Shown: positions 8,449 through 17,431 of the stretch, piece after piece
Numbering within the stretch: position 1 is the stretch's first letter
Layout: each line of letters starts with the position of its first letter
The notes under the pieces: model-generated
What the model saw: the letters and a program-made list of their open reading frames with translations, nothing else
The model's database searches: none
What the model was told of the DNA's origin: nothing
From: Castellaniella sp034675905
Lineage (GTDB): Bacteria > Pseudomonadota > Gammaproteobacteria > Burkholderiales > Burkholderiaceae_B
NCBI RefSeq assembly: GCF_034675905.1
Contig: NZ_JAUCCV010000005.1
Span: 327,619 to 391,618 of the forward strand
Direction: 5' to 3'
Length of the DNA stretch: 64,000 bases
Position numbers and translations under genes: made by a program

Positions 8449-9270
8449 TTATTCCCGCGATTCCGGCCACCAGGCGCCCAAGTGGTGGCGCAAGGCATCG
8501 GCGGCCGGCCGGATCGGCAGATACGGCGCCTGCGGATAGGCCACATGCGCCAAATACAGGCCGTCGGGCATGAAGGTGGGAGCCGCCTGTTTACGATCCC
8601 GACAGGTCAGCAGGTCACCCGCCCAATCTGGCGGACGCCGGCCGCGCCCGATCATGATCAGCGTCCCCATCAGATTGCGCACCATATGATGCAAGAACGC
8701 ATTGGCGCGAAATTCAAAGACCAGGAAATCCCCCTGGCGGATGATCTCCAGCGCCTGCATCGTGCGCACCGGACTGGAGGCCTGGCATTCGGAAGAGCGA
8801 AAGGCGCTGAAGTCATGTTCGCCCAGCAGCAAGCCCGCTGCCTCCCGCATCGCTTGATCATCCAGGCGGTCATGCACCCAACCGACTCGGCCATGCAGCA
8901 TGGGAGAGCGCACGGGCGCACTGCGCAGCACGTAGAAATAGGTACGGGCGCGCGCGTCGAAACGGGCATGGAAATCCGAGGCGGCCGCCTGCGCCCACTG
9001 TACGGACACGCTGGCCGGCAGATGCGCGTTCAGGCCCCGCACCCAGGATTCGTCGCGACGCACCGCGTCCGTATCCAGATGCACGATCTGTTGCAACGCA
9101 TGCACGCCCGTATCGGTGCGCCCTGCGCAGATCGTCGCCACCGAAGGCACGGCAAGAAACGTGGACAAGGCGGCTTCCAGCGTGTCTTGCAGGGTGCGCC
9201 CTCCGCGCTGGGTCTGCCAGCCGTACCAGCCCGATCCGTCGTAGCTTAAACCCAGAACAATCCGGGACAC
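8449..9270 (-). CDS. truA: tRNA pseudouridine(38-40) synthase
   Basis: 273 residues. It modifies uridines 38-40 of the anticodon arm of many tRNAs. The catalytic motif AGRTDTGVHA carries the nucleophile Asp53, and the N-terminal YDGSGWYGWQ is typical. The GTG start at 9270 lies 6 bases after the fimV stop, so the two genes are probably one message. The truA-fimV-asd-leuB order is conserved in Burkholderiales. Confidence 0.96.
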   Translation of the reverse strand: MSRIVLGLSYDGSGWYGWQTQRGGRTLQDTLEAALSTFLAVPSVATICAGRTDTGVHALQQIVHLDTDAVRRDESWVRGLNAHLPASVSVQWAQAAASDFHARFDARARTYFYVLRSAPVRSPMLHGRVGWVHDRLDDQAMREAAGLLLGEHDFSAFRSSECQASSPVRTMQALEIIRQGDFLVFEFRANAFLHHMVRNLMGTLIMIGRGRRPPDWAGDLLTCRDRKQAAPTFMPDGLYLAHVAYPQAPYLPIRPAADALRHHLGAWWPESRE

Positions 9271-9276
9271 GGGACG

Positions 9277-10890
9277 TCAGGCCTGAGGAGGCGTGTTCGC
9301 GGCATCCTGGGGCGGCAGATCCAGATCGACGCCCTGAAGCTTTTCGCGCACCATGGCTTCCGTGATCTGCGGGCTATCGTCGGCATCGTCGCGCGTCGTA
9401 TTGGCGCGTCGCAACAACCAGGCGATGATGAATACGATCACCGCCAGCAAGGCGGTCATCACCCCCAACAGATGGTCCTGGATCCAGGAAGCGCGATGTT
9501 CGGCCTGCTGAGAAGGTTGCAGTTCGGCGGCCTCGGCGGCGCTAGGCGCCTGGGGCGCCAGCGCAGCGCCGGACGGCCCGGCTGCCGACGAAGCCGACGA
9601 CGAACCTGCCGACGGTCCCGCAGCGGCAGCTTGCGCCGCCGGATGAGCAGCCCCGCCGCCCGGCGTGCCGGCCTGAGCACCGGGTGCGACCGACGCGTTG
9701 CCCGGCGCCGGCGAGGAGCCCGCCGCAGCACTGCCGGCAGCCTGATCGGTCGCCGGCGATGTCTGAGCATTGGCCTGAGCAGCGGCCTCGTGGCTGGCCT
9801 CGCTGATGGCAGCAGCGATCTGCTGAACGGATTGGCCTACCGCCTGCGCCCCTTTGGCAGCAGCCGTGCGAGCGGCCTCGCCCTGGGATTGCAGGGCCTC
9901 GTTCAGATGCTGGACATTATCCTGCAACTGCCCAACCCGGGACTCGGCGTCCTGCAAAGCGTGGCCTTGAGCCGTACGGGCATCGGCCGCACCGGATTTC
10001 CCGCCTTGGCTAAGCTGCACACGGTCTCCCGCCCCGGCATCCGCCGATGAACGGTCAGCCGCTTTATCCGACGATACCGCGCCACCAGACGCCTGGTCGC
10101 TGACAGCGGGCACGGCATCCGCCTGCCGACCCCGCAGGAGGGCAAAGGCAGCCGTTTGGTCCCGGAACTGCCGACGGGCCTGGGCGTCGGAAATCGACAG
10201 CATGTCGTCCACCGACGGCACAGCCAACGAAGCGCCCGCCCGTACAAGATTGATATTGCTGTGGATGAACGCCTGCGGATTAGCCCGCTGCAGAGCCATC
10301 ATCAACTGATACACCGACACGCCATCCACCGCATGGCGGCGGGCGATAGCGAACATCGTGTCGCCCGGGCGCACGGCAATGGCGCCTGCCGGCACCCGGC
10401 GGGTGCTGCTGGGTTTTGCGGCAGCCCCGATCGCAGGCGCAGCCTGAGCCGATGCGCCCGGCTGGACCGCTGGGGAATCCACCCGCAAGGGACCGGGGGC
10501 GACCAGGGAAACCTGATAGCGCTGTTCGCCGGTAGCCGTATGAACATCCAGCAAGAGATCGGCCAGCGTCCCGGAAAAAGCCTGGGATGAGGTCACGCGC
10601 AGCACGCGGCGAGCCCCTGCCTGGACACCGGGCGTCACGGTGATGGTCAGGCTGTCCAAGGCGACAGGCGGCGTCAATCCGGCCACCGTCCAGTCGGCGG
10701 CAGGCGCCGGCCGGGCTGACAGGGCCTGCAAGTCGGCAGCCGTCAGGTCGGAGACCGGCACCAGAATGAGCAAGGGTTCGCCGGTCGCCGATGCCAGGCG
10801 GGCATGGCCGAAATTGGCGGCTTGTGCCGACCCGGCCGCCAAGGCGGCCAAGGCCAGCACGCTGCTGATCAGGCGGGCGGCGGACGGCAT
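9277..10890 (-). CDS. fimV: FimV-like LysM-containing inner membrane protein (short form)
   Basis: 537 residues from an ATG that overlaps the asd stop (ATGA). There is a signal peptide of about 24 residues, a FimV N-terminal domain (ANFGHARLASATGEPL...), and a LysM-like peptidoglycan-binding region beginning AIAVRPGDTMFAIARRH. A coiled Gln/Ala-rich stretch (about 330-390) is followed by a long Ala/Ser/Pro/Gly low-complexity linker and one membrane helix near the C-terminus (LLGVMTALLAVIVFIIAWLL). The cytoplasmic tail is only about 40 residues. Canonical Pseudomonas FimV is about 900 residues and ends in a TPR domain, which is missing here. FimV organises polar structures and type IV pilus secretins. 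Confidence 0.85.
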   Translation of the reverse strand: MPSAARLISSVLALAALAAGSAQAANFGHARLASATGEPLLILVPVSDLTAADLQALSARPAPAADWTVAGLTPPVALDSLTITVTPGVQAGARRVLRVTSSQAFSGTLADLLLDVHTATGEQRYQVSLVAPGPLRVDSPAVQPGASAQAAPAIGAAAKPSSTRRVPAGAIAVRPGDTMFAIARRHAVDGVSVYQLMMALQRANPQAFIHSNINLVRAGASLAVPSVDDMLSISDAQARRQFRDQTAAFALLRGRQADAVPAVSDQASGGAVSSDKAADRSSADAGAGDRVQLSQGGKSGAADARTAQGHALQDAESRVGQLQDNVQHLNEALQSQGEAARTAAAKGAQAVGQSVQQIAAAISEASHEAAAQANAQTSPATDQAAGSAAAGSSPAPGNASVAPGAQAGTPGGGAAHPAAQAAAAGPSAGSSSASSAAGPSGAALAPQAPSAAEAAELQPSQQAEHRASWIQDHLLGVMTALLAVIVFIIAWLLRRANTTRDDADDSPQITEAMVREKLQGVDLDLPPQDAANTPPQA

Positions 10891-12020
10891 CAAAGTTCGC
10901 CCAAAGCGATGCGCAGCATGCGGCGCAAGGGCTCGGCGGCCCCCCACAGCAGTTGGTCGCCCACCGTAAAGGCGCTCAGGTATTCCGGCCCCATGGACAT
11001 CTTGCGCAGACGTCCGACCGGGATATCGAGCGTGCCGGTCACCGCCACCGGGGTCAGCGCCTGCATGGAGGATTCCTTGTCGTTGGGCACCAGACGCGCC
11101 CAATCGGTGCCGGTGCGCACGGCATCATTGATCTCATCCAGGGGAATGTCGCCGCGCAGCTTGATGGTCAAGGCCTGGCTATGGCAACGCATGGCGCCGA
11201 TGCGCACGCACAGACCGTCGACCGGCACTGCCGTCGCGCCGAAACCAGGCCCGCGGCCCAGAATCTTGTTGGTTTCCGCCCCGCCTTTCCATTCCTCGCG
11301 CGACATGCCGTCGCCCAGGTCCTTGTCGATCCAGGGGATCAGGCTGCCGCCCAAGGGCACGCCGAAATTATCCTGGGGCAGATCGGGGTTCTGCTGGGCC
11401 TTGAGCACGCCCCGATCGATATCCAGAATGGCGGAGGCGGGGTCGGCCAGCTGCGCGCCCACCGCCTGATTGAGGATGCCGAACTGGGTGAGCAGTTCAC
11501 GCATGTGGCGCGCGCCGCCGCCCGAAGCCGCCTGATAGGTCATGGAGGTCATCCATTCGACCATGTCGGCCTTGAACAGGCCCGCCAGGCCCATCAGCAT
11601 GCAGCTGACCGTGCAGTTGCCGCCGATGTAGTCGCGCACGCCGCGCTGCATGGCGGCATCGATCACCGGCCGGTTGACCGGGTCCAGCACGATGATGGCA
11701 TCGTCCTTCATGCGCAGGGTGCTGGCGGCATCGATCCACAAGCCGGTCCAGCCGGCCGCCCGCAGTTTCGGATAGACGGCCGACGTATAGTCGCCGCCCT
11801 GCGCAGTCATGATGATGGGCAATTTTTTCAATGCGTCGATGTCATGGGCGTCTTGCAAGGGCCCTGCCCCCGACGCCCATTCCGGCGCCGCCCCACCCGC
11901 ATTGCTGGTGGAAAAGAACACCGGGTCGAACAATGCGAAATCGTTTTCGTCCCGCATGCGTTGCATGAGAACCGATCCCACCATGCCACGCCAACCCACC
12001 AAGCCAACTGCCTGCACCAT
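10890..12020 (-). CDS. asd: Aspartate-semialdehyde dehydrogenase
   Basis: 376 residues. It reduces aspartyl phosphate to aspartate semialdehyde, the branch-point precursor for lysine, methionine, threonine and diaminopimelate. The NADP-binding start is VGLVGWRGMVGSVL, and the catalytic Cys136 lies in GGNCTVSCML. Length and motifs fit the Gram-negative Asd group. It starts 43 bases after the leuB stop and overlaps fimV by ATGA, which keeps it in the leuCDB-asd-fimV-truA block. Confidence 0.97.
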   Translation of the reverse strand: MVQAVGLVGWRGMVGSVLMQRMRDENDFALFDPVFFSTSNAGGAAPEWASGAGPLQDAHDIDALKKLPIIMTAQGGDYTSAVYPKLRAAGWTGLWIDAASTLRMKDDAIIVLDPVNRPVIDAAMQRGVRDYIGGNCTVSCMLMGLAGLFKADMVEWMTSMTYQAASGGGARHMRELLTQFGILNQAVGAQLADPASAILDIDRGVLKAQQNPDLPQDNFGVPLGGSLIPWIDKDLGDGMSREEWKGGAETNKILGRGPGFGATAVPVDGLCVRIGAMRCHSQALTIKLRGDIPLDEINDAVRTGTDWARLVPNDKESSMQALTPVAVTGTLDIPVGRLRKMSMGPEYLSAFTVGDQLLWGAAEPLRRMLRIALGEL

Positions 12021-12063
12021 AAATATCCGCCCGAACCAAGTAGTAGTGAAAATCCAGAATTCT

Positions 12064-13140
12064 TTATTCTAATGCCTTCAGCACGGCATCGCCCATTTCC
12101 GAGGTCGATACCCGCGTCGTACCGGCCTCGAAGATATCCGCCGTGCGCAAGCCTTGCGCCAGCACTGCCTGCACGGCGGCTTCAATGCGATCCGCTGCTG
12201 CGCCTGCATCCAAAGAATACCGCAGCATCATTGCCGCCGACAAAATCGTTGCCAAGGGATTGGCGATATTCTGCCCGGCGATGTCCGGCGCCGACCCATG
12301 GCTGGGCTCATACAGGCCCTGACGGCTGGCATTCAGCGATGCCGAGGGCAGCATGCCGATGGACCCGGTCAACATGGCGGCCTCGTCCGACAAAATGTCG
12401 CCGAACAGATTGCCGGTCACGACCACGTCAAAGGCCTTGGGCTCACGCACCAGCTGCATCGCAGCATTGTCCACGTACATATGCGACAGCGCCACCTGCG
12501 GGTATTCGCGGGCCACATCGATCATGATATCGCGCCAGAACTGAGAGGTTTCCAGCACATTGGCCTTGTCCACGCTGCACAGTTTGCCCTGGCGCTTGGC
12601 GGCGGCCTGGAAGGCAACGTGGGCGATGCGACGGATTTCGCCTTCCGCATAATGCATGGTGTCAAAACCCTGTCGCTCGCCGGCAAAGGGGCCGTCTTCC
12701 AGGGTACGCACGCCACGCGGCTGGCCGAAATAGATGTCCCCGGTCAGCTCACGCACAATCAGGATGTCCAGGCCGGCCACGACCTCGGGCTTCAGGGACG
12801 AGGCATTAGCCAATTCCGGGTACAGGATGGCGGGCCGCAGGTTGGCGAACAGGCCCAGGGCCTTGCGCAGCCCCAGCACGGCTTGCTCTGGGCGCAGGGC
12901 GCGTTCCAATTGATCATATTTCCAGTCACCCACCGCGCCAAACAGCACGGCGTCGGACTGCAAAGCCAGATCCAGCGTGGACTGCGGCAAGGGATGCCCC
13001 TGGGCCGCATAGGCTGCGCCGCCGACGGGCGCCTCGGTAAAGGATAAATCCAGATTCAGGGCGCGCAGCACGCGCACGGCTTGTTCGACGATTTCCGGGC
13101 CGATGCCGTCACCCGGCAATACTGCAATACGAGAAGTCAT
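12064..13140 (-). CDS. leuB: 3-isopropylmalate dehydrogenase
   Basis: 358 residues from the ATG at 13140 (MTSRIAVLPGDGIGPEI), the usual start of LeuB proteins. It oxidises and decarboxylates 3-isopropylmalate with NAD in leucine synthesis. The substrate and cofactor motifs RELTGDIYFG and GSAPDIAGQNIANPL are intact. It lies downstream of leuD (87-base gap) and upstream of asd. Confidence 0.97.
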   Translation of the reverse strand: MTSRIAVLPGDGIGPEIVEQAVRVLRALNLDLSFTEAPVGGAAYAAQGHPLPQSTLDLALQSDAVLFGAVGDWKYDQLERALRPEQAVLGLRKALGLFANLRPAILYPELANASSLKPEVVAGLDILIVRELTGDIYFGQPRGVRTLEDGPFAGERQGFDTMHYAEGEIRRIAHVAFQAAAKRQGKLCSVDKANVLETSQFWRDIMIDVAREYPQVALSHMYVDNAAMQLVREPKAFDVVVTGNLFGDILSDEAAMLTGSIGMLPSASLNASRQGLYEPSHGSAPDIAGQNIANPLATILSAAMMLRYSLDAGAAADRIEAAVQAVLAQGLRTADIFEAGTTRVSTSEMGDAVLKALE

Positions 13141-13227
13141 GAAGGGTTCCAGGTCACAAGGACCCGGCCCAAGCTGGCGGAATGCATCCACCACCCTGGG
13201 CCGGGTCCGGGGGTTGATCAGACAGGG

Positions 13228-13884
13228 TCAAGAATGGCTGGGCGTCGGCTTGACCAGCCAGGGATGCTGCGCCAGGCGGCGGGACTCGAAATCGCGGATC
13301 TGTTCGGCGCGCAGCAGCGTCTGGCCGATCTCATCCAGGCCTTCGAGAAGCGATTGCTTGCGATAGGCATCCACATCAAAGGACCAATGGCTGCCATCAG
13401 GCGCCGTCACCTGCTGCTGCGCCAGATCGACCGTCAGCTGATAACCCGGCGTGGATTCCACCGCCTTGAACAGCTGATCGACGACGGCTTCGGGCAAGAC
13501 GATGGGCAACAGACCGTTCTTGAAACTGTTATTGAAGAAGATGTCGGCGTAGGACGGCGCGATCAGCGCCCGGAAACCATATTGCTGCAGCGCCCAGGGG
13601 GCGTGCTCGCGACTGGAACCGCAGCCGAAGTTCTTGCGGCACAACAAGACCGACGCGCCCTGATAGCGGGGCCGATTCAACACGAAATCCGGATTCAGGG
13701 GCCGATTACTGTTGTCCATGCCCGGTTCGCCGTGATCCAGATAGCGCAACTCATCGAACAGATTGGGGCCGAAGCCGGTGCGCTTGATTGATTTCAAGAA
13801 CTGCTTGGGAATGATCAGATCCGTATCGACGTTATCGCGATCCAGAGGGGCCACCAGGCCCTGATGGGTGGTAAAGGCTTGCAT
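13228..13884 (-). CDS. leuD: 3-isopropylmalate dehydratase, small subunit
   Basis: 218 residues from the ATG at 13884. It forms the swivel domain of isopropylmalate isomerase with LeuC. Conserved DNVDTDLIIPKQFLKS and NFGCGSSREHAPWAL are present. The start is 8 bases after the leuC stop, so the two subunits are made from one message. Confidence 0.97.
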   Translation of the reverse strand: MQAFTTHQGLVAPLDRDNVDTDLIIPKQFLKSIKRTGFGPNLFDELRYLDHGEPGMDNSNRPLNPDFVLNRPRYQGASVLLCRKNFGCGSSREHAPWALQQYGFRALIAPSYADIFFNNSFKNGLLPIVLPEAVVDQLFKAVESTPGYQLTVDLAQQQVTAPDGSHWSFDVDAYRKQSLLEGLDEIGQTLLRAEQIRDFESRRLAQHPWLVKPTPSHS

Positions 13885-13892
13885 GATGAATC

Positions 13893-15302
13893 CTATTGGA
13901 AAGTGCGCACGTCGACGAAATGGCCGGCGACAGCCGCAGCCGCCGCCATGGCCGGACTGACCAGATGGGTACGCCCGCCCTGCCCCTGCCGCCCCTCGAA
14001 ATTGCGGTTGGACGTAGAAGCGCAGCGCTCGCCCGGTTCCAGCCGGTCGGCGTTCATGGCCAGGCACATGGAACACCCCGGCTCGCGCCATTCAAAGCCG
14101 GCATCCAAAAAGATGCGGTCCAGGCCTTCTTGTTCGGCCTGCGCCTTGACCAGCCCCGAGCCTGGCACCACCATCGCCAGGCTCACGTTGGACGCCACGC
14201 GCCGGCCCTTGGCCACGGCGGCGGCGGCCCGCAGGTCTTCGATGCGGGCATTGGTACAGGACCCGATGAAGACCTTGTCGATAGCGATATCGCTGATCGC
14301 CGTGCCGGGTTTCAAGTCCATGTACTGCAGCGCACGCTCCATGCCCTTGCGGCGCACGGCATCGGCTTGCGCGGCAGGATCGGGCACCTGGCCGCCGACC
14401 GCTGTCACCATTTCGGGCGACGTCCCCCAACTGACCTGCGGCTGGATGGCCGATGCATCAATATCCACCACTCGATCAAACGCCGCATCGGCGTCAGAGT
14501 GCAGTGTTTTCCAATACGTGACGGCCTGCTCCCACAGAGCCCCTTCGGGGGCGTAGGGACGGCCCTGGAAATAATCGATGGTCGTCTGATCCACCGCCAC
14601 CATGCCGGAACGCGCACCGGCCTCGATGGCCATATTGCACATCGTCATGCGGCCTTCCATGGACAGGGCCTGGACAGCATCGCCGCCGAATTCGATGGCA
14701 TAGCCGGTGCCGCCCGCCGTGCCGATCTGTCCGATGATGTACAGGATCAGGTCTTTGGCCGTACAGCCGAAAGGCAGCATGCCATTGACCCGCACCAGCA
14801 TGCTGCGGCTCTTTTTCATCAGCAGCGTCTGCGTGGCCAGCACATGCTCGACTTCGGACGTGCCGATGCCAAAGGCCAGCGCCCCCATGGCGCCATGAGT
14901 GCTGGTGTGCGAGTCGCCACAGACCACGGTCATGCCCGGCAACGTGGCGCCCTGTTCAGGGCCGATGATGTGCACAATGCCCTGGCGCCGGTCATTCATG
15001 CGAAATTGTGTAATGCCCCAGGCGTCGCAATTCTTGTCCAGGGTATCGACTTGCAGGCGCGAAATCGGGTCCTGAATCCCCTGAGAACGGTCGGTCGTGG
15101 GGACGTTGTGATCGGCCACCGCCAGATTGGCGGCGATGCGCCAGGGCTTGCGGCCCGCCAGTTCCAGACCTTCGAAAGCCTGCGGGCTGGTGACTTCGTG
15201 CACCAGATGGCGGTCGATGTACAGCAGACAGGTGCCGTCGGGACCTTGATGCACCACATGGGCATCCCAGAGCTTGTCATACAGGGTTTGGGGCATGGTC
15301 AT
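13893..15302 (-). CDS. leuC: 3-isopropylmalate dehydratase, large subunit
   Basis: 469 residues, standard length. It is an aconitase-family enzyme interconverting 2- and 3-isopropylmalate. The three [4Fe-4S] cysteines can be placed in VVCGDSHTSTHGA, IGSCTNARIEDLR and GCSMCLAMNADRL. It is the first gene of leuCDB-asd-fimV-truA. The ATG at 15302 (MTMPQTLYDK) was kept, but the second ATG two codons later would also serve. Confidence 0.97.
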   Translation of the reverse strand: MTMPQTLYDKLWDAHVVHQGPDGTCLLYIDRHLVHEVTSPQAFEGLELAGRKPWRIAANLAVADHNVPTTDRSQGIQDPISRLQVDTLDKNCDAWGITQFRMNDRRQGIVHIIGPEQGATLPGMTVVCGDSHTSTHGAMGALAFGIGTSEVEHVLATQTLLMKKSRSMLVRVNGMLPFGCTAKDLILYIIGQIGTAGGTGYAIEFGGDAVQALSMEGRMTMCNMAIEAGARSGMVAVDQTTIDYFQGRPYAPEGALWEQAVTYWKTLHSDADAAFDRVVDIDASAIQPQVSWGTSPEMVTAVGGQVPDPAAQADAVRRKGMERALQYMDLKPGTAISDIAIDKVFIGSCTNARIEDLRAAAAVAKGRRVASNVSLAMVVPGSGLVKAQAEQEGLDRIFLDAGFEWREPGCSMCLAMNADRLEPGERCASTSNRNFEGRQGQGGRTHLVSPAMAAAAAVAGHFVDVRTFQ

Positions 15303-15353
15303 GATCTCTAAAATCAGGAAGGACGCGCCGGACGTCGCCGGCCACTGAAAACC

Positions 15354-15381
15354 ATTATGCCAGTGTGATTTCTGATCGCAA
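15354..15381 (-). promoter_or_regulatory. Probable leuC operon promoter
   Basis: On the minus strand TTGCGA (15376-15381) is followed after 16 bases by CATAAT (15354-15359), a reasonable sigma-70 pair. The expected start is about 45 bases before the leuC ATG. The short leader can form a GCCGG/CCGGC hairpin but has no leader peptide with leucine codons that I can see, so classical attenuation is unlikely. Confidence 0.5.
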
Positions 15382-15428
15382 GACCAGTCGTTATCCTAGT
15401 ATTCGAGGTAACTGGTACCCGTTTAAGC

Positions 15429-16250
15429 CTAGCGCGGCTGATACAGGGGCAGCACTCGGGCCGAGGCCTGCTCAAGATCCTGGATACGGCTTTGCGACGA
15501 GGGATGGGTGGACAGGATTTCAGGAGGGGCGCCACCGCCCGCCTGCTCCATTTTCTGCCACAAGGTGATGGCGGCGCGCGGGTCATAGCCGGCCCGGGCA
15601 GCCAGTTCGACCCCCATGCGGTCGGCCTCGGTCTCGTTGGCCCGGCTATTGGGCAGTGTGAACATGACCTGGCTGAGATTCGATCCCAGATCGGCCACGG
15701 CCTGGCTGCCGGTCACGGCGGCCAGGATCGAAATGCCGATACTGGTTCCCATCTGGCGTGATACCTGTTCGCGGGCGTGCTCGCGCAAGGCGTGGGAAAT
15801 TTCGTGCCCCATGACGGCTGCCAACTCGGCATCCGTGGGTTTGATCTTGTCCAACAAGCCGGTATAGACGGCGATCTTGCCGCCAGGCATGCACCAGGCG
15901 TTGACCTCGCCGGACTTCAGGACATGGACTTCCCAGTCCCAGTGCTTGGCATCCGGGCGAAACGCGCCGACCTGCGCGATCAGCCGCCGGGCAATGCTCT
16001 GCACCCGCTGCGTCTGCGCGGCGGACGGATCCAGCGCCTGTTTGGCCCGCGCCTGGGCCAGTATCTGCTGATACTGGCTGGCGGCTTCCTGGTCCAGTTC
16101 AGCCTCGGACACCAGGCTGGACATGTACTGCGTCCGATTGATGCCCACCTGGCCGGACTGAGTGGTCTGCACAGGAGCGCAGGCGGCCAGAGCGACCGTC
16201 AGCCCGGCGCTGACGATCCAGCGCAAGATCCGGCGGGGTCGCTTATCCAC
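15429..16250 (-). CDS. M48-family metalloprotease lipoprotein (LoiP/YcaL-like)
   Basis: 273 residues. The signal region ends in the lipobox LAAC (Cys24), so it is a periplasmic, probably outer-membrane-anchored protease. The zinc site HEISH (149-153) and the later third-ligand region NETEADRMGVELAARAGYDP are intact. LoiP and YcaL of E. coli, which degrade misfolded outer membrane proteins, are the nearest known relatives. The GTG start at 16250 overlaps the end of aroC by 8 bases, so expression is coupled to aroC. Confidence 0.9.
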   Translation of the reverse strand: MDKRPRRILRWIVSAGLTVALAACAPVQTTQSGQVGINRTQYMSSLVSEAELDQEAASQYQQILAQARAKQALDPSAAQTQRVQSIARRLIAQVGAFRPDAKHWDWEVHVLKSGEVNAWCMPGGKIAVYTGLLDKIKPTDAELAAVMGHEISHALREHAREQVSRQMGTSIGISILAAVTGSQAVADLGSNLSQVMFTLPNSRANETEADRMGVELAARAGYDPRAAITLWQKMEQAGGGAPPEILSTHPSSQSRIQDLEQASARVLPLYQPR

Positions 16251-17301
16251 ACTGCCCCCGATGCCTCAGGGCGTGATCCATCAGCACAATGGCCAGCAGC
16301 GCCTCGGCAATCGGAGTGGCCCGAATCGCCACGCAGGGGTCGTGCCGCCCCAGGGTCTGCACCATGACGGGTTCGTTGGCCCGGTTCACTGAGCGACGTT
16401 CAACCCGGATACTGGAGGTCGGCTTGATCGCCAGGGACACCAGCAACGGCTGTCCGGAGGAAATCCCCCCCAGCACGCCGCCGGCATGATTGGCGAGAAA
16501 GCCATCGGGGCTGAGCTCATCGCCGTGCTCGGAACCGCGCATGGCGACGCAATCGAAACCCGAACCGACCGACACGCCCTTGACCGCATTGAGGCCCATC
16601 ATGGCGTGGGCGATGTCCGCATCCAGACGGTCGTACAAGGGTTCACCCCAGCCGGCGGGCAGGCCTTCGGCCTGGACTTCGATGCGCGCGCCGATGGAGT
16701 CCCCATCGTGGCGCAACTGGTCCATGAAGGCTTCCAACTGCGGCACGATGTCGGCATTGGGGGCGTAAAAGGGGTTTTCAGGCACGGCATCCCAGGATTC
16801 AAAGGGAATCGGGATCGGCCCCAGCTGGCTCATGTAGCCGCGAATGCGCACGCCGTATTCCTGCATCAGCCATTTGCGGGCGACCGCACCCGCCGCCACG
16901 GTAGGCGCCGTCAGGCGGGCTGATGAACGCCCCCCTCCGCGCGGGTCGCGAACACCGTATTTTTTCCAATAGCTGTAATCAGCATGACCGGGACGGAACG
17001 TGTCCGCAATATTGGCGTAATCCCGGCTGCGAGCGTCGGTATTGCGGATCAGCAGGCCGATGGGCGCGCCGGTGGTCTGGCCCTCGAACACGCCGGACAG
17101 GATTTCCACCGTATCCGGTTCGCGGCGTTGCGTCACGTGACGCGACGTACCCGGCCGGCGACGATCCAGTTCGGCCTGGATATCGGCCTCGGACAGCGGC
17201 ATGCCGGGAGGGCAGCCATCGATCACGGCGCCGATGGCCGGCCCATGAGATTCACCGAAATTGGTGACACAAAACAAGGTACCCAGGGTATTGCCAGACA
17301 T
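16243..17301 (-). CDS. aroC: Chorismate synthase
   Basis: 352 residues. It converts EPSP to chorismate, the last common step of aromatic amino acid synthesis, and needs reduced FMN. Family signatures GESHGPAIGAVIDGCPPG, RPGHADYSYWKKYG and RDPRGGGRSSARLT are complete. An 8-base overlap with the downstream M48 lipoprotein gene implies a two-gene operon. Confidence 0.97.
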   Translation of the reverse strand: MSGNTLGTLFCVTNFGESHGPAIGAVIDGCPPGMPLSEADIQAELDRRRPGTSRHVTQRREPDTVEILSGVFEGQTTGAPIGLLIRNTDARSRDYANIADTFRPGHADYSYWKKYGVRDPRGGGRSSARLTAPTVAAGAVARKWLMQEYGVRIRGYMSQLGPIPIPFESWDAVPENPFYAPNADIVPQLEAFMDQLRHDGDSIGARIEVQAEGLPAGWGEPLYDRLDADIAHAMMGLNAVKGVSVGSGFDCVAMRGSEHGDELSPDGFLANHAGGVLGGISSGQPLLVSLAIKPTSSIRVERRSVNRANEPVMVQTLGRHDPCVAIRATPIAEALLAIVLMDHALRHRGQCG

Positions 17302-17342
17302 GGTCGGTATGCAGTGGGGAAATTGATCAAATAGCGAAATTC

Positions 17343-17348
17343 ATTATG
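17343..17348 (-). promoter_or_regulatory. Candidate -10 element of the aroC promoter
   Basis: CATAAT on the minus strand lies 41 bases before the aroC ATG. I could not find a good -35 hexamer at 16-18 bases, so this is tentative. Confidence 0.3.
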
Positions 17349-17431
17349 GCATGTCCGGGGTTTCGACGTCTCGAGAGCCTTTCGCTCCAGGCGCACGACC
17401 GCTGCAGCGAACCACGCGACTCACGGCCAGA

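Noticed and set aside
13896..15311. 471-codon plus-strand frame opposite leuC
   Set aside because: Its span mirrors leuC almost exactly and its composition is that of a shadow frame; leuC is certain.
15303..15428. Leucine attenuator ahead of leuC
   Set aside because: The leader is short and has no small frame with consecutive leucine codons.
17323..17330. TTGATCAA near aroC as an FNR box
   Set aside because: The half-sites lack the four-base spacer, so it is only a chance 8-base palindrome.
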